A stretch of 34,148 nucleotides of DNA from Cytophagales bacterium (GCA_003504855.1 DNZD01000274.1:1-34148), one strand, 5' to 3'. Positions 7,651 through 16,385 are shown, counted from the first letter of the stretch. Made by a program: numbers and translations. The notes: generated from the letters alone by a model not told the origin.

Positions 7651-9897
7651 ATGAAACATCTTTTACTTCTCATCGGCCTATTCACCGGCATTACCCTGTT
7701 TGCACAGGAAAAGGCCGAAAGCCCCAAATGGAAAGGCAAATTCGAACAGCTCGATCAATTGTTGCCTACCCCGAACGAGTATCGCACCGGCTCGGGCGCT
7801 CCCGGACCCAAGTATTGGCAACAACGCGCAGACTATGCCATCAATGCCGAGTTGAATGACGACAACCAAAGCATTACCGGAAGTGAAACCATCCGGTACT
7901 ACAACAATTCTCCGGATGTCCTTAAATATCTGTGGTTGCAGCTCGATCAGAACATCAACGCCAAAGACAACAACTCACAGAAACTGAAGACCAATGCTGT
8001 AAAAGATTCTGTGAATACCAAAACCATGGCAAGTGATCTTGCCCTGTATGACTTTGATGGTGGATATAAAATCAAGTCGGTCAAAGACGCAACCGGCAAG
8101 AGTCTGCCATTCACCATCAATCAGACCATGATGCGGATTGACCTCCCTCAACCCATCGTTGCCGGGCAACAATATTCATTTTCGGTAGAGTGGAGCTTTA
8201 ATATCAACGACCGTCTGAAGGGAATGACCAACAACGATGCGCGCAGTGGTCTGGAGTATTTTCCGGAAGACGGCAACTACTCTTATATTATTGGTCAATG
8301 GTTCCCCCGCATGTGTGTATATGATGATGTGGTGGGATGGCAGAACAAGCAGTTCCTTGGCCAGGGAGAGTTTACCCTTACGTTTGGTGACTATGCCGTA
8401 AACCTTACCGTGCCGGCTGATCACATCGTGGCGGCTACCGGCATGATCCAGAACCCGAATGAAGTTCTCACCGCCGAACAGCGTCAGCGATTTGAGCAGG
8501 CCAAGACTTCCTTTGACAAGCCCGTCATAATTGCCACCCAGGCTGAAGCCATCGTGCGCGAAAAAACAAAATCAAAAGAAAAGAAGACCTGGAAGTTCAA
8601 GGCTGAAAACGTGCGCGATTTCGCGTTCGCCACCTCACGCAAATTTATCTGGGATGCAAAAGCCGTAAAGATCGGAGACAAGACACCGCTCGCCATGTCT
8701 TATTATCCTAAAGAAGGCAATCCCCTGTGGGAAAAAGAATCAACTAAAGCGGTGAAAGCAGCGATCACAACCTACTCCAAATACACCGTGGATTATCCTT
8801 ATCCACACGCTACTTCTGTGCACCACGCTTCGATTGGTATGGAATACCCGATGATTTGCTTCAATGGAGCCCGTCCTGCCAAAGACGGTACATTTACTGA
8901 TCGGACGAAATGGGGATTGGTGGGTGTTGTCATCCATGAAGTGGGCCACAACTTCTTCCCGATGATCATCAACAACGACGAGCGTCAATGGACCTGGATG
9001 GATGAAGGCTTGAACACCTTTGTACAATTCCGCACGCAGGTAGAAAACTATCCAGACATGCCACAGCGCCGCGGACCTGCATCAGGCATTGTACCTTATA
9101 TGAAAGGTGACCCTGCCACCAAGCGGCCGTTGATGATCAACTCTGAGCAGGTTATTCAGTTCGGCTCAGAGCAATATGCTAAGTGTGCCACCGGATTGAA
9201 CATGTTGCGTGAGACCATTATGGGTCCTGAACTCTTCGACAAGGCTTTCAAGGAGTATGCCCAGCGTTGGGCCTTCCGTCACCCCAAACCTGCCGATTTC
9301 TTCCGCACCCTTGAAGATGCATCAGCCGTAGACCTGGATTGGTTCTGGCGCGGCTGGTTCTACACTACCGATGTTTGCGATCAGTCAATCGATAAAGTGC
9401 GTTGGTTCCGCGTTCGCAAAGACCAAAACAGTGTCGAAAACAAAGGAAAATCCGTGAAAAGCGGGGATTTAGCATCCGCCGGCGGCAACAATGCCAACCC
9501 GGACGATTTTAGCGGAGGTCCCCAACCCTTCTCCGTAATACCCACCGATAACCGGTTTTACGGCGATTTCCAGAACCGCGTTGACGACAAAGCCCTGATC
9601 TCCAAAATGGAAGACAAAAACTTCTACGAGATCACTTTTACCAACAAAGGTGAATTAGTGATGCCCATCATTATCGAGTGGACATTTAAGGATGGATCGA
9701 AAGAAATCGAAAAAATTCCCGCGGAGATTTGGCGCAATAACGAGAAGACCGTAACCAAAGTCTTCCTCAAGGACAAAGAGGTAACGGATATCAAACTCGA
9801 TCCGAAAGAAGAAACTTCTGATATTAAAACCGAGGATAACGTATTCCCGCGCAGCGCAAGCGGAAATAAATTTGATGCCATCAAAAAGAAAAACTGA
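7651..9897 (+). CDS. M1 family metallopeptidase, first copy of a tandem pair
   Basis: This 748-residue secreted zinc peptidase begins with the signal peptide MKHLLLLIGLFTGITLFAQ. The active site is complete: H429-E430-V-G-H433, with E452 in WMDEGLN exactly 18 residues after H433 as the third zinc ligand. GMEYP (396-400) replaces the classical GAMEN exopeptidase motif, which is common in this Bacteroidota branch. An N-terminal beta domain (about 60-280) precedes the catalytic domain, and a C-terminal region (about 560-730) ends with the IPAEIWRNN segment. It should act in the periplasm or at the cell surface. The protein is closely related to the next gene along its whole length; 10 bp separate its stop from the ATG of that gene. 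Confidence 0.93.
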   Translation: MKHLLLLIGLFTGITLFAQEKAESPKWKGKFEQLDQLLPTPNEYRTGSGAPGPKYWQQRADYAINAELNDDNQSITGSETIRYYNNSPDVLKYLWLQLDQNINAKDNNSQKLKTNAVKDSVNTKTMASDLALYDFDGGYKIKSVKDATGKSLPFTINQTMMRIDLPQPIVAGQQYSFSVEWSFNINDRLKGMTNNDARSGLEYFPEDGNYSYIIGQWFPRMCVYDDVVGWQNKQFLGQGEFTLTFGDYAVNLTVPADHIVAATGMIQNPNEVLTAEQRQRFEQAKTSFDKPVIIATQAEAIVREKTKSKEKKTWKFKAENVRDFAFATSRKFIWDAKAVKIGDKTPLAMSYYPKEGNPLWEKESTKAVKAAITTYSKYTVDYPYPHATSVHHASIGMEYPMICFNGARPAKDGTFTDRTKWGLVGVVIHEVGHNFFPMIINNDERQWTWMDEGLNTFVQFRTQVENYPDMPQRRGPASGIVPYMKGDPATKRPLMINSEQVIQFGSEQYAKCATGLNMLRETIMGPELFDKAFKEYAQRWAFRHPKPADFFRTLEDASAVDLDWFWRGWFYTTDVCDQSIDKVRWFRVRKDQNSVENKGKSVKSGDLASAGGNNANPDDFSGGPQPFSVIPTDNRFYGDFQNRVDDKALISKMEDKNFYEITFTNKGELVMPIIIEWTFKDGSKEIEKIPAEIWRNNEKTVTKVFLKDKEVTDIKLDPKEETSDIKTEDNVFPRSASGNKFDAIKKKN

Positions 9898-9907
9898 TTT
9901 CACCGCC

Positions 9908-12130
9908 ATGAAAAAAACAATCCTATTACTTCTCTTGCTGTTGCCAATCCTTGGCACGGCCCAACAAGGCTCCTGGCAGGGAAAATTTGAGCAACTCGAT
10001 CAGATGTTGCCCACACCGAACAGCTATCGCAGCAGCAGTGGTGCACCCGGAGTTAACTACTGGCAACAGCGTGCCGACTATACAATCAATGTGGAGCTCA
10101 ACGACGAGAAGCAGTCAATCACAGGATCAGAAACCATAACGTATTACAACAATGCACCCGAAGATCTGAAGTACCTGTGGGTTCAGTTAGACCAAAACCT
10201 GTATGCCGATGGCAGCATGACGCGCAAGACCCAGGGAAGTGCTGTGCGCGACTCTGTTCCTGCCAAAGCCATGGCCACCACCGCTGGTGTGCTCGACTAT
10301 AAAGGTGGATATAACATTCAGTCTGTTCGCGATGCGAATGATAAGAGCCTGAATTACATCATTAATTATACCATGATGCGTGTTGATCTTCCTCAACCCT
10401 TGAAGAAAGGAGAAAAATTCACCTTCAAGGTGGATTGGTCATACAACGTGAACGACATGATGATGGTGGGGGGCCGCGGTGGCATGGAGTACTTCCCGGA
10501 GGACGGGAACTACATTTATTTCATTGCACAATGGTTCCCACGCATGTGTGTGTTCGATGATTATGAAGGATGGCAGAACAAACAATTTCTCGGCGCTGGT
10601 GAGTTTGCCCTCACCTTTGGCAATTACCGGGTTCGTATAACAGTGCCCTCCGATCATATTGTTGGTGCGACAGGCTGGCTTCAAAATCCCAAAGAAGTGC
10701 TTACGCCTGAACAGATCAATCGATTTGAAAAAGCAAGGAAGACTTTTGATCAACCTGTATTTATTGTAACCCAGGAAGAAGCGATCAGAAAAGAAAAGGA
10801 GAAGTCCACCCGGAAGAGCACCTGGGAATTCTATGCGGAGAATGTTCGTGATTTTGCCTTCTCTTCATCCAGAAAATATGTCTGGGATGCCATGGCCGTA
10901 AAGAATGGCAATGGCACACCATTGGCTCAATCACTGTATCCCAAAGAGGGTTATGCTTTGTGGTCCAAGGAATCCACCAAGGCCATCAAGAACACCCTTG
11001 ATGTATACTCCGCTCGCACGGTTGATTATCCCTATCCAACCGCCTACTCGTGTAACTGGGTTGGCGGCGGAATGGAATATCCGATGATTTCATTTAACGG
11101 CGGCCGGCCCGCCAAAGACGGTGCTATCTCAGAACGCACCCTCACCCGCACGGTGAGTGTGATCGTTCACGAAGTAGGCCACAACTACTTTCCGATGATC
11201 ATAAACTCAGATGAGCGCCAAACCACCTGGATGGATGAGGGTTTGAATTCCTTTCTGGAAAAGGAGACTATGCGCGAACGGTATCCGACCCTTGATCATA
11301 CGGGCAATACCCCTAAGGGAATTGTGCCTTTTATGAAAGGTGACAAGAGCATGATGCGCCCTGTCATGGCTACGTCCGACAACCAGGGTCGCAGTTTTGG
11401 GCCCAATGGGTACAGCAAACCTGCAGCCGCCCTAACGGTGCTTCGCGAAACAGTTATGGGTCCTGAGCTTTTCGACAAAGCCTTCAAAGAATATGCCCAG
11501 CGTTGGGCATTCAAACATCCGAAACCTGCCGACTTCTTCCGCACCATGGAAGATGCATCCGCCGTTGACCTTGATTGGTTTTGGAGGGGATGGTTTTATA
11601 CCACCGACCATGTTGACCTCACCGTTGACGACGTGAAGTGGTTCAAGGTAAAATCCATGCAGATGGACCCGGAAAGCAAGAATGTTAAAGTAAAACAAGG
11701 TGACCTGGCCCAGGGGAAGAAAGACAAAGCTATCGACTTCAGCGGCGGTGCCCAGGAACTTACCGTGATCAATACCCCCGATGAAGCTTATCGCGATTTT
11801 CGAAACAAACTTGATGACAATGCCATCCGTGCTAAACTCGCCGACAAGAACATCTATGAAGTGACCCTGAAGAATTCTGGTGGGTTGGTGTCTCCGGTCA
11901 TTATTCAGTGGACCTTTAAGGATGGCTCCAAAGAGATTGAGCGTATCCCCGCGGAAATCTGGCGCAACAATGAAAGCGAAGTGAAAAAAGTCTTCATCAA
12001 GGATAAAGAAGTGACCAGTATCGTAATTGACCCGAATCTGGAAACCGCTGACATCAATGTTAATGACAACGTGTTCCCCAAGAAACCAACCGAGTCAAAG
12101 TTTGATGCGTTGAAGAAAGGAAATAATTAA
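9908..12130 (+). CDS. M1 family metallopeptidase, second copy of a tandem pair
   Basis: From the ATG at 9908 (MKKTILLLLLLLPILGTAQQ) the protein has 740 residues and a signal peptide. A frame opening at 9872 would overlap the previous gene and add a charged leader, so it is rejected. The zinc site is intact: H421-E422-V-G-H425 and E444 in WMDEGLN, with GGMEYP upstream. Segments nearly identical to the first copy include GPELFDKAFKEYAQRWAF, DASAVDLDWFWRGWFYTTD and IPAEIWRNNE. The two copies differ most in the region around the peptidase domain entrance (LEKETMRERYPTLDHT here versus VQFRTQVENYPDMPQR), which suggests different substrate preference. Its TAA overlaps the stop of the convergent membrane protein gene by 4 bases. 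Confidence 0.93.
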   Translation: MKKTILLLLLLLPILGTAQQGSWQGKFEQLDQMLPTPNSYRSSSGAPGVNYWQQRADYTINVELNDEKQSITGSETITYYNNAPEDLKYLWVQLDQNLYADGSMTRKTQGSAVRDSVPAKAMATTAGVLDYKGGYNIQSVRDANDKSLNYIINYTMMRVDLPQPLKKGEKFTFKVDWSYNVNDMMMVGGRGGMEYFPEDGNYIYFIAQWFPRMCVFDDYEGWQNKQFLGAGEFALTFGNYRVRITVPSDHIVGATGWLQNPKEVLTPEQINRFEKARKTFDQPVFIVTQEEAIRKEKEKSTRKSTWEFYAENVRDFAFSSSRKYVWDAMAVKNGNGTPLAQSLYPKEGYALWSKESTKAIKNTLDVYSARTVDYPYPTAYSCNWVGGGMEYPMISFNGGRPAKDGAISERTLTRTVSVIVHEVGHNYFPMIINSDERQTTWMDEGLNSFLEKETMRERYPTLDHTGNTPKGIVPFMKGDKSMMRPVMATSDNQGRSFGPNGYSKPAAALTVLRETVMGPELFDKAFKEYAQRWAFKHPKPADFFRTMEDASAVDLDWFWRGWFYTTDHVDLTVDDVKWFKVKSMQMDPESKNVKVKQGDLAQGKKDKAIDFSGGAQELTVINTPDEAYRDFRNKLDDNAIRAKLADKNIYEVTLKNSGGLVSPVIIQWTFKDGSKEIERIPAEIWRNNESEVKKVFIKDKEVTSIVIDPNLETADINVNDNVFPKKPTESKFDALKKGNN

Positions 12131-12474
12131 GGCTTATCCTGATCCAGGTGGTGCTTGTGAAGAAAACGATGCACCACCGGGGTCAGGAAAACAGCTACGG
12201 TACTCAAGAACGCAACGCCACTGAAGATGGCATAAAACGATGCAAACCACTTGGATGCATCGTTTTTTAATGCGTCAACCGGACCCATTCCTGTAAGAAT
12301 CATAGAGGCATTTAGAAGGCTGTCGAGCCACGGCAAGTCGTTCAGATAGTGATAGCCTGCCATGCCAATGCCCAGCGAACAACCGATAAGCAAGAGCGAG
12401 AAGATGAGGTAGCGCAGCCAACGCAGCAAGAACAGGTGAAACGGCAATAATGGTTTGCTGCGGTGTTCGAGCAT
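12127..12474 (-). CDS. Small membrane protein with two helices and a pore-loop-like segment
   Basis: The 115-residue protein has two hydrophobic helices (about 17-42 and 76-100) separated by a re-entrant-looking segment, LPWLDSLLNASMILTGMGPVD (48-67). This layout (TM1, pore helix, TxGxG-like turn, TM2) resembles a minimal potassium channel subunit, with T61-G62-M63-G64-P65 where a channel would have TVGYG. The aromatic Y/F is replaced by M-G, so potassium selectivity is doubtful. It belongs to a family I recall only as hypothetical. The start ATG overlaps the stop of the upstream dehydratase gene (TAATG), which indicates translational coupling. The tail overlaps the second M1 gene by 4 bases. 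Confidence 0.75.
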   Translation of the reverse strand: MLEHRSKPLLPFHLFLLRWLRYLIFSLLLIGCSLGIGMAGYHYLNDLPWLDSLLNASMILTGMGPVDALKNDASKWFASFYAIFSGVAFLSTVAVFLTPVVHRFLHKHHLDQDKP

Positions 12475-13430
12475 TAGACAAAGAGTTTACCAATCTTATT
12501 CAGGTCTACATTTCCACCCGTAAGGATTATACCAACCTTCTTGCCGGCAAATTGATGCTTGTTCCTTAACAAGGCTGCAAACGGTACGGCACAGGATGTC
12601 TCTACTACAATTTTCAGCCGTTCCCAGATGATCCGCATGGCGGCAATAATTTCTTCTTCGGATACGGTGATTACCCCCTGCACATGCTCTTTGATGACAG
12701 GAAAAGTTTTATCACCCAGGGAAGTCAACAGCCCATCAGCAATGCTGGTTGGTGTGGAGGCTGGCTCAATCTTACCACTTTGCATCGAACGGTATGCATC
12801 ATCGGCGAGGGCCGGCTCGCCGGCAAAGACTTTAGTTGCTGGCGAAAAGTAATGAGTGGCCAATGCGGTACCACTCAGAAGTCCACCGCCACCAACCGGT
12901 GCAATGAGGTAGTCGAGGGCGCCGGTCTCTTCAAATAGTTCCTTCGCGCATGTGCCTTGTCCCTCCATCACATCATAGTTGTTGAAGGGATGAATTTCAA
13001 AAGCGCCTGTATTGCGAATTACTTCGGCCAACGTGGACTCCCGCGCTTCCAATGTGGGTTCACATTCAAAAATTTCCCCGCCATATCCACGTACGCCCCG
13101 TTTCTTTATTTCGGGAGCTGTCCGAGGCATAACGATATACGATTTCATACCCAGGATTTTTGCTGCCCGGGCTAAGGCTTGTGCGTGGTTGCCGGAAGAA
13201 TGCGTAGCCACTCCTTTGTGTTGCTGTTCCGGCGTCAGTTTCAGGGCAGCGTTCATTGCACCCCTGGATTTGAAGGCTCCTACCTTTTGAAAATTCTCAC
13301 ACTTAAAAAACACGTGACATCCTGCCATTTCATCAATAGACGCACTGGTCATGACTGGTGTATGGTGTATATAATTTTTAATGCGTTCGTGGGCTTCGGC
13401 TATGGAGGCCCTGGTGGGTAGTGTGTTCAT
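12474..13430 (-). CDS. PLP-dependent threonine/serine dehydratase, serine-racemase-like
   Basis: This 318-residue fold-type II PLP enzyme deaminates threonine or serine to a 2-oxo acid and ammonia, and may also racemise serine. K54 in KVGAFKSRGA is the Schiff-base lysine, S78 in HSSGNHAQAL aligns with the racemisation serine of serine racemase, and PVGGGGLLSG binds the cofactor phosphate. E204, A208 and D210 in GEPALADDAY reproduce the Mg/Ca site of serine racemase. There is no C-terminal ACT regulatory domain, so it is the short, catabolic type and not IlvA. Cytoplasmic. It starts 3 bp after the nitroreductase stop and is coupled by TAATG to the membrane protein gene downstream. Confidence 0.9.
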   Translation of the reverse strand: MNTLPTRASIAEAHERIKNYIHHTPVMTSASIDEMAGCHVFFKCENFQKVGAFKSRGAMNAALKLTPEQQHKGVATHSSGNHAQALARAAKILGMKSYIVMPRTAPEIKKRGVRGYGGEIFECEPTLEARESTLAEVIRNTGAFEIHPFNNYDVMEGQGTCAKELFEETGALDYLIAPVGGGGLLSGTALATHYFSPATKVFAGEPALADDAYRSMQSGKIEPASTPTSIADGLLTSLGDKTFPVIKEHVQGVITVSEEEIIAAMRIIWERLKIVVETSCAVPFAALLRNKHQFAGKKVGIILTGGNVDLNKIGKLFV

Positions 13431-13433
13431 GGC

Positions 13434-14024
13434 TTAATCAATATTCCAGGTGGTAAATTCATCAACCAATTTGCGTTTTCCTTGCGCCGGCCAACGGGCG
13501 GGCATTCCGACATGCAGAAAGCCAACCAGTTTGTCCTCCGGTCCCCATCCAAAAAATGATTTGGCTTCCTCCATATAAGTGATGCCTCCGGTGCTCAGGT
13601 AGCATCCAGCGCCGCACGCGGTAGCTGTTAAATACATATTCTGAATGGCGCAAAACACGGCGCCCAACTCTTCTGCTTCCGGGATGCCCTGGCCCGAATC
13701 GCGCTTCATGCCAATGGCCAATATATGCGAAGACTGCATGGGCTTCGTCTTCAGGGCCTCATATCGATCTTCCCGGAATGAGCCCTTGGCTGTGGTTACG
13801 GTTCGATAGCATTCTGACTGAAATTCGGCGAGGCGTTTAAGGCCAAGGCCGGCAAAAACCACCACGCGCCAGGGTTCTGTAAATTTATGGGTTGGTGCCC
13901 ATCGCGCGTTTTCCAGCATTTGTCGAATCACATTTTCAGGCACTCTTTCACCGGTATAGTCACGTGGAAATACCGACCTCCGGGTTTGCATCAGCCTGTT
14001 AATCTCTTCTATGGGGAAATTCAT
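13434..14024 (-). CDS. Nitroreductase family protein
   Basis: This 196-residue FMN-dependent nitroreductase-fold protein starts at the ATG at 14024. RRSVFPRDYTGERVPENVIRQML is the N-terminal FMN-binding block, ARWAPTHKFTEPWRVVVF the second, and GAVFCAIQNMYLTATACGAGCYLSTGG the helix lining the dimer interface. The family reduces nitroaromatics, quinones or other acceptors with NAD(P)H; the substrate here is unknown. It is the first gene of a three-gene minus-strand operon with the dehydratase and the small membrane protein. The promoter must lie in the 45 bp shared with the divergent lipoprotein gene, where I see no convincing consensus. Confidence 0.9.
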   Translation of the reverse strand: MNFPIEEINRLMQTRRSVFPRDYTGERVPENVIRQMLENARWAPTHKFTEPWRVVVFAGLGLKRLAEFQSECYRTVTTAKGSFREDRYEALKTKPMQSSHILAIGMKRDSGQGIPEAEELGAVFCAIQNMYLTATACGAGCYLSTGGITYMEEAKSFFGWGPEDKLVGFLHVGMPARWPAQGKRKLVDEFTTWNID

Positions 14025-14069
14025 CCTGAATTCTTTTCCCGGCTAAGGTAAGTTTTATACCTTTTGTGC

Positions 14070-14786
14070 ATGCGATACCTATTCATTTTGCTTGTGCTGT
14101 CGTCCTGCTCGACGTCGTTGTACACCCCCAATACCAGAAATGCACCCCTTTTTCGTGAGCAAGGCGAGGCCCAGGTGTCCGGATATCTGACATCCGGTGG
14201 CTTTGAAGGTCAGGCAGCTTATGCCCTGACTGACCATATCGCTATCACGGGAGGCTACTCTTTCATGAATTCAAAAGAATCAGCGCCTATTTCCTACACC
14301 CGAAAGAATAGCTACGGTGAAATCGGCCTCGGGCTGTACGACAGGACCCGTTCTTTCCGCTATGAGATAATTGCCGGTTACGGCTTTGGACAAGCCACCA
14401 CCGCTGCCGCTTATTCCTTTTTTGGGGTTAACAACGTGTATGAGACCACGGGAAAACTTTCCCAACTGATTTTCTTGCAACCAACGATCGGCACCAACAG
14501 TCAAAACTTCAACCTGCTGTTCACGCCACGTGTGTCGCTTGTAAATTACTCGCAGTTTGAAGCGAACGGCCTGGTAAAAACACCGACCAACAAGAATGCG
14601 AATATCTTTATTGAACCAACGGTTACCGCCAAATTTAAACTGGTAGGTAATATCCACGGCATCTTTCAATTGGGCCTGACGATCCCAGCTGGTTCCGATG
14701 TGTATTTTCAATACAATACCACCAACACGTCCCTTGGCATACAAATTGATACCGGTGGCATGAAGACACGGGTATTCAGAAACTGA
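14070..14786 (+). CDS. Outer-membrane lipoprotein with predicted beta-barrel
   Basis: The protein has 238 residues from the ATG at 14070; a TTG two codons upstream is unlikely. MRYLFILLVLSSCSTS is a lipoprotein signal peptide with the lipobox LSSC, so the mature protein begins with an acylated cysteine. The rest alternates hydrophobic and polar residues in strands rich in aromatic and glycine residues (ITGGYSFMN, SYGEIGLGLYD, YEIIAGYGFGQA, IHGIFQLGLTIPAG), as expected for a small outer-membrane barrel. I cannot name a family. It is divergent from nitroreductase and is followed after 93 bp by the paralogous exported pair, which may or may not be cotranscribed. Confidence 0.78.
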   Translation: MRYLFILLVLSSCSTSLYTPNTRNAPLFREQGEAQVSGYLTSGGFEGQAAYALTDHIAITGGYSFMNSKESAPISYTRKNSYGEIGLGLYDRTRSFRYEIIAGYGFGQATTAAAYSFFGVNNVYETTGKLSQLIFLQPTIGTNSQNFNLLFTPRVSLVNYSQFEANGLVKTPTNKNANIFIEPTVTAKFKLVGNIHGIFQLGLTIPAGSDVYFQYNTTNTSLGIQIDTGGMKTRVFRN

Positions 14787-14879
14787 TATAAGTCATCGGA
14801 CATCTCATGATAAAAAACGGGGCCGGTGGTCCTGTCAACTGCCTATTTAGTATCTTTAATAGTTCAAACACCTAACATT

Positions 14880-15725
14880 ATGAAATTCTCCCATGGATGT
14901 GCTACCCTGGCCATACTGTTTGGCTTGGGGACACCAACGCAGGCTCAATTTCTCAACAAGCTCAAGCAAAAAGCAGAGAGCAAGCTTGAAAATGCGGTTG
15001 ACAAGAAAGTTGACCAGAAACTGGATCAAGCCCTTGGCACCGGTGGCAACCAGAATCAAGGCAATTCCAACAACGGTAATTCTAACGGGACTGGTGGAAA
15101 CAACAGCAATTCCGGCGGCAATAACAACGGAGGTGGCTTGAGTCAGAATCAGGGTGGCGGTTTGATCACCACACCACCTGATGTAAAATCCAACCTCGCT
15201 GACGCCGAGTCTGCTTATAAGGCCGGCAAATATGGTGACTCGCGGTATTCACTCCAGCAAGCCATGCTGGGCGTTGAGTTAGAGATTGGCAACAAAATTC
15301 TCAAGTCCCTGCCAGAATCCATCAGCGGACTAAACAAAGATGCTTCTGCTGATCAGGTCACCAGCACCGGATTTGGCTGGGCCGGACTTACGATACAGCG
15401 AAAATTCACCAACAACAATGGAAAGGATCTCGAGGTAACTGTCGCCAACAACGCAGCCTGGATGTCCGCAGTCAACATGTACATGAATGCCGGCGGGTAT
15501 GCGCAGCAGACCGGTGGACAACAGAACTGGAAACAGGTAAAGGTGAAAGGCAACCGTGCCATCATTGAATTCAGCCAGGGCAGCGGTTACAAACTAAGTG
15601 TACCCATCGGTCAATCTTCCCTGATTGTTTACGAGGCAGTCAATTTCGCCAATGAAAATGAAGTGATGACAGCCGCCAATGCGATTGATATCGATGGCAT
15701 TAAGAAGATGTTGGGCGAACAATAA
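14880..15725 (+). CDS. Exported protein with Asn/Gly-rich linker and a domain shared with the next gene
   Basis: From the ATG at 14880 the protein has 281 residues; a GTG at 14826 would precede the signal peptide and is rejected. Residues 1-22 are a signal peptide ending TQA. Residues 24-52 form a charged helix with KLExAVDKKVDQKLDQ repeats, possibly coiled coil. Residues 53-94 are a low-complexity linker of Asn, Gly and Ser. Residues 104-281 form a domain that clearly recurs in the next gene: the helical motif LADAESAYKAGKYGDSRYSLQQ, then IGNKILKSLP, then a beta-rich part. I do not recognise a named family. It probably acts in the periplasm. It is 27 bp upstream of its paralogue, so the two are an operon. 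Confidence 0.8.
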   Translation: MKFSHGCATLAILFGLGTPTQAQFLNKLKQKAESKLENAVDKKVDQKLDQALGTGGNQNQGNSNNGNSNGTGGNNSNSGGNNNGGGLSQNQGGGLITTPPDVKSNLADAESAYKAGKYGDSRYSLQQAMLGVELEIGNKILKSLPESISGLNKDASADQVTSTGFGWAGLTIQRKFTNNNGKDLEVTVANNAAWMSAVNMYMNAGGYAQQTGGQQNWKQVKVKGNRAIIEFSQGSGYKLSVPIGQSSLIVYEAVNFANENEVMTAANAIDIDGIKKMLGEQ

Positions 15726-15752
15726 TTCCAATAACTAATTCAGGATATCACT

Positions 15753-16361
15753 ATGAAAACCAAACCATATATTATTCTTCTCGCATTGATCGGCTCCTTC
15801 TTTACCGTCAGCGCGCAGGATTTTGACAAGAATCTGGCATCTGCGCGCTCGGCATATAGCGCCGGGAACCTCGGCGATGCGCGGTTTGCCATGGAGCAAA
15901 TGCTCAATGACCTCGACGCCGCTATTGGCAAGGAAATCCTCAAGCTCCTGCCTGCGCAGGTTGGATCCCTGAAGATCAATACCAAGGAGGACCGCGTTAC
16001 CGGAAGTTCAGCGGGTTACACCACCGGACTCTACGTGCATCGCGAATACAATCAGGATTTGCGCAAAGCGGAATTGGAGATAATCAACAACTCTCCTTTG
16101 ATGAATTCCATCGGTGCCATTCTCAATTCTCCCATGGCAGGAATGATGCGCGATGAAAATCAAAAAACCATCAAGGTGCAAGGCTATAAATCACTGCTCA
16201 CCAAACATGTTGACAGCGATACCGGAAAAACGGACTACGAGTTACAGATTCCGATGAACAATACCCTGCTCACCATCAAGGCCAATGACTCGAACGAGGG
16301 TGAAATCACTGCATACGCTAATGCCATCCCCTTGGCAAAAATTGCCCAAATCGCTCAGTAA
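15753..16361 (+). CDS. Exported protein, paralogue of the preceding gene without the linker
   Basis: The 202-residue protein has a signal peptide (MKTKPYIILLALIGSFFTVSAQ) and then starts directly in the domain shared with the upstream gene: LASARSAYSAGNLGDARFAMEQ, IGKEILKLLP, and a beta-rich C-terminal half ending TAYANAIPLAKIAQI, matching TAANAIDIDGIKKM in the paralogue. It lacks the charged helix and the Asn/Gly linker. The conserved A-x-x-AY-x-AG-x-x-x-DAR helix resembles a TPR helix, but no tandem TPR array is present. Function and family are unknown to me. The MBL hydrolase gene follows after 24 bp, so the three genes are probably cotranscribed. Confidence 0.8.
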   Translation: MKTKPYIILLALIGSFFTVSAQDFDKNLASARSAYSAGNLGDARFAMEQMLNDLDAAIGKEILKLLPAQVGSLKINTKEDRVTGSSAGYTTGLYVHREYNQDLRKAELEIINNSPLMNSIGAILNSPMAGMMRDENQKTIKVQGYKSLLTKHVDSDTGKTDYELQIPMNNTLLTIKANDSNEGEITAYANAIPLAKIAQIAQ

Positions 16362-16385
16362 GACTGATTCCCATAACCAACGGTG

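Larger units (their letters stand above)
7651..12130 (+). repeat. Tandem gene duplication (two M1 peptidase genes)
   Basis: The two M1 genes are direct tandem paralogues, 748 and 740 residues, separated by 10 bp. Similarity runs from the mature N-terminus (KFEQLDQxLPTPNxYR) to the C-terminal tail (NVFPxxxxxxKFDAxKK), so the whole coding unit was duplicated. Signal peptides differ in sequence. Both zinc sites are intact, so neither copy is an obvious pseudogene. Confidence 0.85.

Noticed and set aside
14280..14744. A 154-codon open frame on the minus strand
   Set aside because: Antisense to the outer-membrane lipoprotein, which has a clear lipobox and strand pattern.
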